From Doris montereyensis (Eukaryota; Mollusca; Gastropoda; Nudibranchia; Dorididae), in NCBI GenBank assembly GCA_037039925.1, contig JAXRKP010000533.1, forward strand, positions 40,001-104,000: DNA of 64,000 nt, written 5' to 3'. The notes below the pieces were generated by a model that was given only the letters and a program-made list of their open reading frames with translations, searched no databases and was not told where the DNA came from. The translations under genes were made by a program, and so were the position numbers. This document shows, one piece after another, positions 63,090 to 64,000 of the stretch (within the stretch, counting starts at the first letter, position 1; each line of letters begins with the position of its first letter).

Positions 63090-64000
63090 GTTCCAGTCTA
63101 AAAAAGAAACCTGTTACCAACATGAATGACCTCCGCCCAATAGCATTAACAGCATATCCTATGAAAACATTTGAAAAAGTAATTCTTTGTTCATTACAAA
63201 TCTTAGTTAACAATTTTATCGATCCTTTGTAGTTTGCATAGGAAACAGATCTGTTGACGATGCTTTGTTTCATGTATCAAATTCTATTTCTCACATCTTG
63301 AGAAAAAAAAGGCAGATCTATTATCCAAATTATGTTTTACGATTTTTTAAGAGCATTTAACACCATCCAACCAGACATACTCGCTGAAAACCTCCTTAAG
63401 ATGAACGTCAACGCAAACACCATACTGTGGATTTCAGATTACCTCAGCACAAAATATGACGTTCATCTTCCCTCTTTCTCTTAGAAAATCAAACCAAACT
63501 TCCGTTGACCTAACTTCTGACACATTATATACTTTATCCCCATTTCTTTTCTCCCTGTACACCGCAGACTGAGATCCAAACATGACGACGTCATCATAGA
63601 CAAATAAGCGGACGATACTGGGGAAATTGGACTTATAAGTAATGACAACGCCAATAACTATTTAAGTGAGGTAGATAATTTTGTGAGCTGGTGCGACCAA
63701 AACTACCTTGAATTAAATGTTTACAAAACTAAAGAAATGTTAATTGATTTCCGTAAAATAAAATTGAACCCTCCCCAGTTACCCAGTGATAGAAATTGAG
63801 TGAGCACAGAGCAACGAGTACTTAGGAATAATTATTGATAACACATTGAATTCGACTAGCGCAGACATCATGAAAAAAGCGAACACATGGCATTATCGCA
63901 TGAGAAAACCGAGATCTTTTCATCTCGCCACACACATTACAAATGTTCTATTCGTCAGTTATATGTTCGGTGTTGACCTTTGGCGTTCCTAGTTGGGGTG
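63090..64000 (+). mobile_element. Rex1/CR1-type LINE, RT region, runs off the window
   Basis: Motifs in order, on changing frames: MNDLRPIALTAYPMKTFEKV, NRSVDDALFHVSNS, FNTIQPDILAENLLKMN, TLSPFLFSLYTA, ADDTGEIGLISN and LELNVYKTKEMLIDFRK. This is the RT palm and thumb of a Rex1/CR1-type non-LTR retrotransposon. Stops and shifts show that it is dead. The C-terminal piece at 12.9-13.8 kb may belong to the same family. Confidence 0.88.

Overview
The window is animal nuclear DNA: AT-rich, gene-poor and full of interspersed repeats, with split genes whose introns obey GT-AG. The repeats (tRNA-headed SINEs, several non-LTR retrotransposon families, Ty3/gypsy remains, long minisatellites, many palindromic TCTAGA/AGATCT words) suggest a marine invertebrate. 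A gastropod mollusc is my best guess, but this is inference; nothing in the window fixes the species.

Two host genes can be supported. The main one is a full-length ABC transporter of subfamily A, closest to ABCA3, on the + strand from about 11.28 to 48.33 kb. I could place 22 coding exons (about 1,740 codons against 1,704 in human ABCA3) with matching intron phases. They encode TMD1, NBD1, TMD2 and NBD2 in that order. Fifteen exons are open throughout. Seven carry single-base frameshifts, about twelve in total, one of them in the Walker A of NBD2. This pattern fits uncorrected long-read indels better than an old pseudogene. The second gene is ribosomal protein S2 (uS5) on the - strand. Only its last coding exon (62,284-62,447) and 3' UTR are inside the window; the rest should lie beyond the right edge.

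Layout: 1-11.3 kb is repeats: a LINE 3' end, a large imperfect palindrome (1.76-5.66 kb) whose arm family recurs at 9.3-10.4 kb, a terminal-inverted-repeat DNA element (7.38-8.58 kb) and a SINE. From 11.3 to 48.3 kb is the transporter, with introns holding CT/GA/TA microsatellites, LINE and SINE copies, three copies of an unclassified repeat of about 0.9 kb, a hairpin element at 23.5-24.0 kb, and a 78-bp tandem array that multiplies the splice acceptor of exon 10. An antisense RTE-like LINE fills most of intron 18. From 48.3 to 62.1 kb is intergenic: three large minisatellites (51.7-52.7, 54.3-54.8, 55.3-55.9 kb), SINEs, the 5' end of another RTE-like LINE, a decayed Ty3/gypsy element with a 3' LTR, and a long GA tract. 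From 62.1 to 64 kb are the end of RPS2 and a Rex1/CR1-type LINE running off the window.

I found no operon, CRISPR array, stand-alone tRNA or rRNA gene, or anything prokaryotic. The observations most worth a second look are the exon-10 acceptor array, the palindromic and hairpin elements, the RTE-like LINE with a tandemly repeated 5' end, and the frameshift pattern of the transporter.
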